A stretch of 64,000 nt of DNA, taken from contig DYJA01000006.1 in NCBI GenBank assembly GCA_020723345.1, positions 62,001-126,000 on the forward strand, written 5' to 3'. The position numbers and the translations under genes are program-made. Within the stretch, counting starts at the first letter, position 1. Each line of letters opens with the position of its first letter. Of this stretch, positions 6,535 to 14,226 are shown one piece after another. The notes beneath the pieces are model-generated. The model saw nothing but the letters and a program-made list of their open reading frames with translations. It had not been told where the DNA came from and did not search any database. Source of the DNA: Candidatus Aquidulcis sp. (GTDB taxonomy: Bacteria; Chloroflexota; Anaerolineae; UBA4142).

Positions 6535-9500
6535 ACTTTTCCGCTGCGAGCGCCAAGCGGGTGCGCTCAAATTCCGCTTCCAACTCTGCGATCAAATCGG
6601 GCGCGGCAGTCAACTCGCCGGTTTTGCCCCGCGTTTCCAATTCCGCGCACACGCGCGCCAGCGCGCGCGCGCCAAGGCTGGCGCTGCTGCCTTTCAACGA
6701 GTGCGCCGCTTTGGCTAACTTGGCGGCATCGCGCTGCTCGACCGCTTGGCGAACGGCGGCAATCTTCGCTGGTGTTTCGCGGAGGAACAGGTCAATCAAT
6801 TCCCCGATGATGTCCGGACTACCGGGCGGTTGCAATTTGCGGAGCCGCGCAAGCGCCGTGGAGTCGATCGCCGGCTCGGCAACCGATTCGATTGGCGGGG
6901 ATTCGCTTGGAGTTTCTGGCAATGCGGTATGCGCTGCGCTCGGCATCTTCACCCAGTGACGCAACGCGGCGTAAAGCGTTTCCGGTTTAAGTGGTTTGGA
7001 AAGATAGTCGTCCATTCCCGCCGCGAGGCATTTTTCGCGTTCCCCCTGCAACGCGTGCGCCGTCAGCGCAATAATCGGCGTATGTCCCGTCGAATCTTCG
7101 CGCTGGCGAATCTCGCGCGTCGCTTCATAGCCATCCAACTCCGGCATTTGGCAATCCATCAGCACAAGCGCGTACGGCGCGCGCGCGAGCGCGTCGACGG
7201 CTTCGCGTCCATTGCCGACGACATCCACCGCATAGCCGCGCGTCTTGAGCATGAACACGGCAACTTGTTGATTCACCGCGTTATCTTCTGCCAGCAAAAT
7301 TCGAATATTGCGCCCTTCATCTTTGCCCGATTGAACGTCCGGCGCGCGTGTTTCCACCGGCGCGGAAGATACTCCCATGACGTTGCTCAGACAATCGTAT
7401 AGTTCGGACTGACGAACCGGTTTGACCAACGCGGCATCCAAGCCCATTTCCCGGATCGTTTCGACGTTGCCAATGTGTCCCAGCGAAGTCAGCAAAATCA
7501 GCCGGGATGATCCAATTGTCGAATCCGCGCGAATCGCGCGCGCGAGTTCAACTCCATCCATGCCGGGCATTTCCATATCGAGCAGCACGACGTCAAATCG
7601 TTCTTGACTCGTCGCAGAACGCATCACGTCCAATGCCTCGGAACCACTCGCCACACATCGCGGACGCATGCGCCAGGCAACCACCTGTCGCTCCAAGACC
7701 ATTCGATTCGTCGCATTGTCGTCGACGATGAGAACGTGTCTGCCTTGCAAATTGAGAACGGGATTTATTTCTTTCGGCGTGGCGGCAATTCCTTTTTCGA
7801 GCACGACGGTAAACTCAAACGTGCTGCCTTGTCCCAGCGCGCTCTCGATTTTGATTTGCCCGCCCATCATCTCGACCAAACGATTCGAAATGGCAAGTCC
7901 CAGACCGGTGCCGCCATACTTGCGCGTCGTCGAAGCGTCGGCTTGCGTGAATGGTTTGAACAAGCGCGCTTGTTGTTCCGACGAAATACCGATCCCAGTA
8001 TCTTTGACCAAGAAACGCATCGTCACGCGTCCATCGGTAATGTCTCGGCACTCGGCGCGCAACTCGATCTCGCCGCGCTCGGTGAACTTGAGCGCGTTGC
8101 CAACCAGGTTAGTGAGCACCTGCCCCAAGCGAAAGGAATCGCCGCGCACCGCCGGCGGCACGCGCGGACAAACCGCGACGATCATCTCCAATCCTTTGCG
8201 TTGCGCGCGTTCGGCGAAGAGCGCGCCGATATTTTCGACCACTTGCCGCAAATCGAAATCGGCAGTTTCCAAGTCCAGCTTGCCGGCTTCAATCTTGGAG
8301 AAATCGAGAATGTCGTTGATGATCGCCAACAAGTTCTCGCCGGAAAAGCGGATCGTTTCGGCGAACTGGCGCTGCTGCGCGGTCAACGGGGTGTCGAGGA
8401 GCAAACCGGTCATGCCGATCACGCCGTTCATCGGAGTGCGAATCTCGTGACTCATCGCCGCCAGGAACGCCGATTTGGCGCGGTCGGCAGATTCGGCTTG
8501 CTCGCGCGCGCGCACCTGTTCGCTGATATCGTGATACATCGCGAGCATCCCGACGTGCTCTCCGGCGACGATGACCGGCACCGCGAAAATTTCGGCGTCG
8601 ATCGGCGTGCCATCTTTGCGATAGCGTCGCCCAAGCCGATGCACCGCGATGCCCTGCATCGCCGTCTCGGTAATGTTGCGCGCCTCCGCGCGCGCGGCAT
8701 CGTTGGCGACGAGCGCATCCAGATCGCGCCCCAGTACTTGCTCGCGCGGATAGCCGAAGAGTTGTTCGAAAGCCGGGTTGCACGACGCGATCCGCTTTTG
8801 CATGTCGAGCGTTACGATCGCGACCGGGCTATGCGCGACCAGCGATTCGAGAAATTGTTTTTGGCGCGCGAGTTCCAATTCGGCTTGTTTGCGCTCGGTA
8901 ATGTCGAGGATCATCGAAAAGTACCCGATGGCTGAACCCTGCTGGTCGAATTGCGGCACGAGTGAGACGACATGGAAATGTTCGGTTTTGTCCGGGTAGA
9001 TTACGCTCCGCTCCATCGTCACGCGTTCGCCGCGAAATAAGCGCGCGTAGGATGCTTCGGACGCGCGCCATGCTTGCTCGCCGATGACGTCGCGCACATG
9101 TTTGCCGATCATCTGTTCGGCGTCCATGCCCACCCACTTCGCATACGCTTTGTTGGCGAACAAGTAGCGGAAATCGCGATCCACATGCGCGAGCAGTCCC
9201 GGAATGTTCGTGGTCACGATTTCCAATTCTTCGCGGCTCTGTTGGAGCGCGAGTTCGACTTGATCGCGTTCGGCGATGTACTGTTCCAGTTGCTCATTCG
9301 CGAGCGCCAATTCGCGCGACCGCTCCGCGATCTGGCGCGCCATTTGATCGCGTTCGGCGATGTACTGTTCCAGTTGCACATTCGCAAGCACCAATTCGCG
9401 CGACTGTTCCGCGAGCTGGCGCGCCATTTGATCGCGACGCTTGCCGCTCCCGTGGGCGAATCCGCCCAAGAGCGTAGCAACTACTGAAAAACAAAAACCC

Positions 9501-9562
9501 ACGATGACGCCCAACCACACATGTCGCTGGGCGCAATTGACTCCTTGCGTATCTTCTTGCAT
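6533..9562 (-). CDS. Hybrid sensor histidine kinase (PAS-PAS-HisKA-HATPase-REC-REC-HPt)
   Basis: A 1009-residue phosphorelay kinase of BarA/TorS type. Order: one membrane segment (about 16-34), a coiled coil with a tandem 28-residue repeat, two PAS domains (about 100-340), HisKA with His372 in MSHEIRTPMN, the ATPase domain (DTGIGI, GTGLGLAI), receiver 1 (Asp662), receiver 2 (Asp803) and a C-terminal HPt domain (His954 in AAHSLKGSS). All phosphorelay residues are present. The start at 9562 is preceded by GAGGAA; a longer start at 9616 lacks one. There is no periplasmic loop, so the signal is probably sensed by the cytoplasmic PAS domains. No output regulator is adjacent. Confidence 0.95.
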   Translation of the reverse strand: MQEDTQGVNCAQRHVWLGVIVGFCFSVVATLLGGFAHGSGKRRDQMARQLAEQSRELVLANVQLEQYIAERDQMARQIAERSRELALANEQLEQYIAERDQVELALQQSREELEIVTTNIPGLLAHVDRDFRYLFANKAYAKWVGMDAEQMIGKHVRDVIGEQAWRASEASYARLFRGERVTMERSVIYPDKTEHFHVVSLVPQFDQQGSAIGYFSMILDITERKQAELELARQKQFLESLVAHSPVAIVTLDMQKRIASCNPAFEQLFGYPREQVLGRDLDALVANDAARAEARNITETAMQGIAVHRLGRRYRKDGTPIDAEIFAVPVIVAGEHVGMLAMYHDISEQVRAREQAESADRAKSAFLAAMSHEIRTPMNGVIGMTGLLLDTPLTAQQRQFAETIRFSGENLLAIINDILDFSKIEAGKLDLETADFDLRQVVENIGALFAERAQRKGLEMIVAVCPRVPPAVRGDSFRLGQVLTNLVGNALKFTERGEIELRAECRDITDGRVTMRFLVKDTGIGISSEQQARLFKPFTQADASTTRKYGGTGLGLAISNRLVEMMGGQIKIESALGQGSTFEFTVVLEKGIAATPKEINPVLNLQGRHVLIVDDNATNRMVLERQVVAWRMRPRCVASGSEALDVMRSATSQERFDVVLLDMEMPGMDGVELARAIRADSTIGSSRLILLTSLGHIGNVETIREMGLDAALVKPVRQSELYDCLSNVMGVSSAPVETRAPDVQSGKDEGRNIRILLAEDNAVNQQVAVFMLKTRGYAVDVVGNGREAVDALARAPYALVLMDCQMPELDGYEATREIRQREDSTGHTPIIALTAHALQGEREKCLAAGMDDYLSKPLKPETLYAALRHWVKMPSAAHTALPETPSESPPIESVAEPAIDSTALARLRKLQPPGSPDIIGELIDLFLRETPAKIAAVRQAVEQRDAAKLAKAAHSLKGSSASLGARALARVCAELETRGKTGELTAAPDLIAELEAEFERTRLALAAEK

Positions 9563-9604
9563 CAATATCCGTTCCTCTAATCCACACACTTTCTTGCACG
9601 CGTA

Positions 9605-9633
9605 ATCATACAACAAGGCGGCAAGAGAAACAA
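9605..9633 (-). promoter_or_regulatory. Candidate promoter of the hybrid kinase gene
   Basis: On the minus strand TTGTTT (9628-9633), a 17-bp spacer and TATGAT (9605-9610). The leader is about 35 bases. Confidence 0.5.
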
Positions 9634-9723
9634 TCCGATTTCAGTACCATGAATTGTGAGTGTGCGCGCGACACATCACTTGTCGCGCCGACCAGCCACG
9701 CGCGATAGAATCTGTTTGCCACC

Positions 9724-10062
9724 TTGCTGGAAGACCGGTACGCCGATCAAATCGCTCGCGTCGTACTGTTCGGCTCCAAGGCGCGCGGCGATTTCGACGC
9801 GGAATCTGACTTGGACGTATTTGTTCTGGTCAAGAGCGCTGATTGGCATCTGCAGGACCAGATCGCCACGCTCAGTTCCCCGATTTCACTCAAATACAAC
9901 ACACTCCTCTCCCCCAAAGTTGTTGGACCTTCGCTTTATCGTCGCATGCGAAGTTTGCGCTCTTTCTTTTTGCAAAACGTTTCCAAAGAAGGCGTGAATC
10001 TATGGACCAAGCCGCTCGCGAAGCGATTCACCAAGACATTGCCAACAGTCACGACGAACTAG
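9724..10062 (+). CDS. MNT-family nucleotidyltransferase (MntA-like antitoxin), probably decayed at both ends
   Basis: Contains the minimal nucleotidyltransferase signature VVLFGSKARGDFDAESDLDV, with the GSxxRG turn and the D-x-D metal ligands. Such proteins are antitoxins that AMPylate a HEPN-domain RNase. The only usable start is TTG at 9724, because an in-frame TAG lies at 9706; family members usually have a few more residues before the EDRY helix. A TAGAAT at 9706-9711 could still drive a nearly leaderless mRNA. The C-terminus runs past the usual end into the overlapping HEPN start. The partner is only a fragment. Confidence 0.7.
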   Translation: MLEDRYADQIARVVLFGSKARGDFDAESDLDVFVLVKSADWHLQDQIATLSSPISLKYNTLLSPKVVGPSLYRRMRSLRSFFLQNVSKEGVNLWTKPLAKRFTKTLPTVTTN

Positions 10063-10091
10063 AGGCGGTGGGCGCACTCACCAAAAAATAA
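10002..10091 (+). pseudogene. N-terminal fragment of a HEPN-domain toxin
   Basis: Twenty-nine residues starting MDQAAREAIHQDIANSHDEL and ending LTKK. This matches the first helix of HEPN proteins that follow MNT genes with an overlapping start, but the rest, including the RxxxxH catalytic motif, is missing. It is followed at once by a terminator hairpin. The toxin is therefore lost, and the pair is a remnant. Confidence 0.65.
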
Positions 10092-10099
10092 ACGAGCCG

Positions 10100-10131
10100 T
10101 CGGCGAGGTCAAGTACCTCGCCGATTTTTTT
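10100..10131 (+). terminator. Intrinsic terminator
   Basis: A 10-bp stem (10100-10109 with 10115-10124), a 5-nt loop and seven T residues. It separates the MNT/HEPN remnant from the restriction gene. Confidence 0.9.
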
Positions 10132-10134
10132 CGC

Positions 10135-10163
10135 TTGACCATTTGACCGCGCCGTGATACACT
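10135..10163 (+). promoter_or_regulatory. Promoter of the first restriction-modification operon
   Basis: TTGACC (10135-10140) and TACACT (10158-10163) with a 17-bp spacer. The leader of about 35 bases ends in a GGGGG ribosome binding site before ATG 10205. Confidence 0.7.
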
Positions 10164-10204
10164 AGCGCGCGGTCGAATTCTGCAATCCTATTCCTGGGGG
10201 CACC

Positions 10205-11170
10205 ATGTCCATTCTCAAAAAGAAACCTGCTCTCGATGACTTTATCACGACCTGTTCGCCGCTCTACAAAATCCCTGAACTCGAGCAATCGATGCGACAG
10301 CGCGTCGAGGATATTGTGAGAGATTTGCTTGCGTTCGAACCAGAAGCCGACCCGACAAAAAATCTCACGCGGTTTCTTCAAAAGGATCCCAACTTTTTAG
10401 GCGTTTTGCTTGCTCTGACTAACCTGTCTCAAGAAAAGTTTTTACGGATTCTCACGGCGGAACGATTCGCACAGGGTGACTTTGGCAAGGAATGGAACGC
10501 CGATCAGGTCTTCAACAAAATGAAACGGGGCGCGGTATTCGCGGAACGGATCGCGCGGTTATTTTTGGAAGGTCGTAACAGTGACGTGTTGGTACGCCAA
10601 GTCGCAGATTTCTATCTGGCGCAACTGTCCCTGCCGCAGAACTGGGATACCGTGATCCGTGATCGCAGTGTGATAGAAAACGTAGTACGTAAGAAACTTA
10701 CGGGTGAATACATCGACCAAAAAGGCGAAGCGATTGAAGCGCTGATTCGTTCGAGATTAGACTTGCTCCACGACACCTACGGCGTGGAACACGAGCACGG
10801 GCAGGTAAAGTTTCTTGGCAAGGAAGTAGATCATGCTATCCCCTCCTGCGAAAACCCATTCGTACTGGTGATGGCGTCATACATGGAAACGACATCCAGC
10901 AGCCAAACCGCGCGCGCGAATGAACAGCAAGCGATGTACCAAAAAGTAATCGGCGAAAACGTGCGTTACGGGATCAAACGCGTGTTTGTCAATGTGGTCG
11001 ATGGCGCAGGATGGCTTGCGCGCCGTTCAGATTTGCGAAAATTATTCGACGGCTGCGATTATTGCCTGAATTTGAACACACTTGATCAACTTGAGCCGAT
11101 CATTTGTCGGTATGTGTCCGCCAAATTCTTCAAGGATCGAACACGCCCTACAGTTGAATTGGAGAAATAG
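10205..11170 (+). CDS. Type II restriction endonuclease, DpnII/MboI-like
   Basis: A 321-residue protein paired with a DNA methyltransferase one base downstream. The C-terminal third follows the DpnII/MboI pattern: an acidic residue in EVDHA (Asp209), a strand, an SSSQTARANEQ helix start, then FVNVVDGAGWLARRSDL and CLNLNTL, which parallel the FxWxTDGxGW and NL elements. The usual catalytic Glu of the ExN/ExK strand appears as Met223-Ala-Ser225, with Glu228 nearby as a possible substitute. The recognition site is not deducible with certainty; GATC would be the family default. The upstream promoter serves both genes. Confidence 0.7.
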   Translation: MSILKKKPALDDFITTCSPLYKIPELEQSMRQRVEDIVRDLLAFEPEADPTKNLTRFLQKDPNFLGVLLALTNLSQEKFLRILTAERFAQGDFGKEWNADQVFNKMKRGAVFAERIARLFLEGRNSDVLVRQVADFYLAQLSLPQNWDTVIRDRSVIENVVRKKLTGEYIDQKGEAIEALIRSRLDLLHDTYGVEHEHGQVKFLGKEVDHAIPSCENPFVLVMASYMETTSSSQTARANEQQAMYQKVIGENVRYGIKRVFVNVVDGAGWLARRSDLRKLFDGCDYCLNLNTLDQLEPIICRYVSAKFFKDRTRPTVELEK

Positions 11171-11171
11171 A

Positions 11172-12146
11172 ATGCGCAAGGATTTCTTGAACCAAGTTAT
11201 CGAAGGTGATTGCCTCAAAATCCTAAAGCAAATTGCGGATGACAGCGTAGATGTTTGCTTTGCGGATCCGCCGTTCAATTTGGATAAAAAATATACAGCG
11301 TATCAAGATCACCGACCCACTGACGAATATCTATTTTGGTGCGAACAGTGGCTGCACGAACTCGTGCGGATAACCAAGCCGACCGGTTCGATCTTTGTTC
11401 ACAATATTCCGCGTTGGCTAACTTACTACGCCGCGATTCTTAACAAGTTCGCGTATTTTCGTCATTGGGTCGCCTGGGATGCCATGAGCGCGCCTTTGGG
11501 CAAGACGCTGCTGCCCGCGCACTATGGAATTCTTTTCTACACCAAGCAACCCAAGGATTACAAATTCTATGACGTGCGCGCGCCGCACAAACGCTGCCGG
11601 GTCTGCAATGAGTTCATTAAGGATTATGGGGGGAAAAAAGATCAGATGCACGCGTTTGGTTATCTGATCAGCGATGTCTGGACTGACATCCACCGGATTC
11701 GTCACTCGGTTCGCCGCGATGAACATCCTTGCCAGCTTCCCGTGCCTTTGCTTGAGCGAGTTATCTTGATGAGTTCGGATCCTGGGGATGTGATCTTGGA
11801 TCCGTTTCTCGGCACCGGTACGACGGCAGTCGCCGCAAAGGCGTTGGGCAGGCATTTTGTCGGGATTGACCTTGATCCTGAATATGTCCAAATTGCGCGC
11901 GACAAGATCGCGCAAACCGAGCCCAGTCGTTGGAATGGATTTTACGTTTCTTATTTTCTAGGGAAATTGCAAAGCATCCGCGATGTGGATGCGGCAAAGA
12001 TGTTTCCGCCGCAACTGACTTCGACCGAAAAGAAACGCCTGCGGGCAAATGGACTACATACTCCCCTACCAGTTGCAACTCTAACTCCGCAACTCCTGGA
12101 AAAACGCTCGGGGTATGCCGCGCGGGCTGCAAAGGCAAAAAAATAA
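11172..12146 (+). CDS. N6-adenine/N4-cytosine DNA methyltransferase, beta class
   Basis: A 324-residue SAM-dependent methyltransferase. The catalytic DPPF motif is at residues 32-35, and the SAM-binding FLGTGTT motif comes much later (near 215), the order of the beta class. A CRVCNEF segment in the middle may bind zinc. I chose ATG 11172, with GGAGAA 6 bases upstream, over an earlier in-frame start that would lie deep inside the restriction gene. The two genes are separated by one base and probably translated together. Confidence 0.88.
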   Translation: MRKDFLNQVIEGDCLKILKQIADDSVDVCFADPPFNLDKKYTAYQDHRPTDEYLFWCEQWLHELVRITKPTGSIFVHNIPRWLTYYAAILNKFAYFRHWVAWDAMSAPLGKTLLPAHYGILFYTKQPKDYKFYDVRAPHKRCRVCNEFIKDYGGKKDQMHAFGYLISDVWTDIHRIRHSVRRDEHPCQLPVPLLERVILMSSDPGDVILDPFLGTGTTAVAAKALGRHFVGIDLDPEYVQIARDKIAQTEPSRWNGFYVSYFLGKLQSIRDVDAAKMFPPQLTSTEKKRLRANGLHTPLPVATLTPQLLEKRSGYAARAAKAKK

Positions 12147-12167
12147 TGACTCAACTGGGAGAGAGAT

Positions 12168-13556
12168 ATGCCAACGTCTGAATTCGATCTCATCATCATC
12201 GGCGGGGGACCCGGCGGCTACGTCGCCGCGATTCGCGCCGCGCAATTGGGACAACGCGTCGCGCTCGTCGAACGCGATAACCTGGGCGGCACCTGTTTGA
12301 ACTGGGGCTGCATTCCGACAAAAGCGTTGCTGAAAAACGCGAGCGTCGTCGAAACGATCAAGCACGCGAACGATTTCGGCATCCAAATCGAAAAATTCTC
12401 CGCCGATTTCGGCAAGGCGATTGACCGCAGCCGCGTCGTTTCAAACCGCCTAGTCAAAGGCGTCGAATTCTTGATGAAGAAGAACAAAATCGAAGTGGTC
12501 AAAGGCGAGGCGATGCTGACCGCGCGCGATCGCGTCGAGGTCAAGCCCGACGGGCGCGCGCTCACCGCGAAAAATATCATCATCGCGACCGGCGCGCGTC
12601 CGGTTTCGATCCCCGGTTTGCCGATTGACGGCAAGTCGGTCATCACATCGCGCGAGGCGTTGGAACTGCGCGAACTGCCGTCGCCCATCGTCATCGTCGG
12701 CGCGGGACCGATCGGGATGGAATTTGCGTACATCTATCGCGCGTACGGCGCGAAAGTGACGGTGATCGAAATGCTGCCGCATCTCCTGCCGCGCGAAGAC
12801 GCGGAAGTGAGCGCCGAGGTCGAAAAAGCGGTCAAGAAACTAGAGATCAGTTTCCGCGTCAGCACCAAAGTCGAAAGCGCGGCGAAAATCGGCGACACGG
12901 TGCGCCTGCGCGTTTCGAGCGATGGACAAGTGGAAGAGATCGGCGCGCAGAAAGTGCTGGTCGCGATTTCGGTGCGCCCGAACAGCGAGAACCTGGGTCT
13001 CGACGCGCTCGGCGTCGAGATGGAACGCGGCGCGATCAAAGTGAACGACGCGATGCAGACGAACGTGCCGGGCATTTACGCGATCGGCGACGTGACGATG
13101 AAACTGCCGCTCGCGCATGTCGCGTCGCATCAAGGAATTATCGCGGCAGAAACGCTCGCGGGCAAGGAAACGCATCCGTTGAATTTGAACAACGTGCCGC
13201 GCTGCACGTACTGCGCGCCGCAGGTCGCGTCGCTCGGTTTGACTGAAGCGCAGGCGAAAGAGCAAGGACTTGATTATCGTGTCGGCAAGTTTCCGTTCCG
13301 CGCGAACGGCAAGGCGCTCGGCATCAACGAGTACGACGGGTTCGTCAAACTCGTCGTCGACAAAAAGTACGGCGAAATTCTCGGCGCGCATTTGGTTGGA
13401 CCCGAAGTGACGGATTTGACCGGCGAACTGTCGCTCGCGAAATCGGCGGAACTGACGCCGCTGGAAATCGCGCACGCGGTTCACGCACATCCGACACTGA
13501 CGGAAGTGATCGCGGAAGCCGCGCTGGACGCGATGGGGCAAGTAATTCATATTTGA
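12168..13556 (+). CDS. lpdA: Dihydrolipoyl dehydrogenase
   Basis: A 462-residue FAD flavoprotein that reoxidises dihydrolipoamide of 2-oxoacid dehydrogenase or glycine-cleavage complexes with NAD+. Motifs: the N-terminal FAD Rossmann GGGPGGYVAA, the redox disulfide CLNWGC, a second NAD-binding GAGPIGMEFA, the FAD loop YAIGDV, and the C-terminal catalytic HAHPTLTE. GGGAGAG precedes the ATG. No E1 or E2 genes are near, so the parent complex lies elsewhere. Confidence 0.95.
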   Translation: MPTSEFDLIIIGGGPGGYVAAIRAAQLGQRVALVERDNLGGTCLNWGCIPTKALLKNASVVETIKHANDFGIQIEKFSADFGKAIDRSRVVSNRLVKGVEFLMKKNKIEVVKGEAMLTARDRVEVKPDGRALTAKNIIIATGARPVSIPGLPIDGKSVITSREALELRELPSPIVIVGAGPIGMEFAYIYRAYGAKVTVIEMLPHLLPREDAEVSAEVEKAVKKLEISFRVSTKVESAAKIGDTVRLRVSSDGQVEEIGAQKVLVAISVRPNSENLGLDALGVEMERGAIKVNDAMQTNVPGIYAIGDVTMKLPLAHVASHQGIIAAETLAGKETHPLNLNNVPRCTYCAPQVASLGLTEAQAKEQGLDYRVGKFPFRANGKALGINEYDGFVKLVVDKKYGEILGAHLVGPEVTDLTGELSLAKSAELTPLEIAHAVHAHPTLTEVIAEAALDAMGQVIHI

Positions 13557-13579
13557 AGTTGGAAGTCGGAGGTTGGAAA

Positions 13580-14191
13580 TTGGACGCCGAGATTCGCGTA
13601 ACATTCATGCGGCACGGGCGCGCGCAGCATCACACCGACGGCAAACACGGCGGGCATTACGACTCGGCGTTGACCGAGTTGGGCAAATCGCAAGTACGCG
13701 CGCGCGCGTTGACTTGGCAGGCGGAAGGCGTGCGCTTTGATTGCATCGTCGCGAGCACGTTGCAGCGCGCGCTGACCTCCGCGCAAATCATCGGCGAAAT
13801 TCTTGGCGCGCCGGTCGAGACGGATACGGATTGGATGGAAATGGATAACGGTCCGCTTGCCGGGATGTCGCGCGAGGTCGCGTTGGCGCGCTATCCCAAA
13901 CCCGCGTTCCGCAATCCGTACGAACCGTTCTGCGGATCGGGCGAGAGCGACTGGGAATTGCATTGCCGCGCGGCGCGCGCCGTCGAACACGTCGTGCGGC
14001 GCGGCGCGGGGAATTATCTCGTCATCGCGCACGGCGGCATTCTGAACGCGGCAATGCGAACGATTGTCGGCGCGCAACCCACGGTGAATCGGCAAGGCAT
14101 CTGGTTCGCATTCGGCGATACGGGTTACGCGCGGACGGCGTACGAGCCGACGCAGCATCAATGGTTGCTTGAAGAGTTGCGAACGAGTTGA
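13580..14191 (+). CDS. Histidine phosphatase family protein
   Basis: A 203-residue member of the phosphoglycerate-mutase-like (histidine phosphatase) superfamily. The catalytic RHG is in VTFMRHGRA, a second Arg in STLQRAL, the proton-donor acid in the METDTDWMEMDNG region, and the second catalytic His in IAHGG. The substrate is unknown. TTG at 13580 has GGAGG 7 bases upstream; the ATG at 13607 would cut into the first strand. The preceding bases are a low-complexity word repeat (13556-13579). Confidence 0.85.
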   Translation: MDAEIRVTFMRHGRAQHHTDGKHGGHYDSALTELGKSQVRARALTWQAEGVRFDCIVASTLQRALTSAQIIGEILGAPVETDTDWMEMDNGPLAGMSREVALARYPKPAFRNPYEPFCGSGESDWELHCRAARAVEHVVRRGAGNYLVIAHGGILNAAMRTIVGAQPTVNRQGIWFAFGDTGYARTAYEPTQHQWLLEELRTS

Positions 14192-14226
14192 TCTCCAATC
14201 TCTAATCTCTACACTACAAGGAATCT

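Noticed and set aside
7604-8935. A 443-codon plus-strand frame opposite the hybrid kinase
   Set aside because: It mirrors the HisKA, ATPase and PAS-coding region of the kinase and has an Arg/His-rich product with no domain. It is an antisense shadow.
9260-9445. Repeated 84-base units considered as a CRISPR-like array
   Set aside because: The units are contiguous coding sequence for a coiled coil with no spacers; only two copies.
10143-10148. TTGACC at 10143 as the -35 box of the restriction operon
   Set aside because: It is only 9 bases from the TACACT box; the TTGACC at 10135 has the correct 17-base spacing.
11082-11171. An earlier in-frame start for the first methyltransferase
   Set aside because: It lies deep in the endonuclease gene, has no ribosome binding site, and ATG 11172 has a good one and gives the usual family N-terminus.
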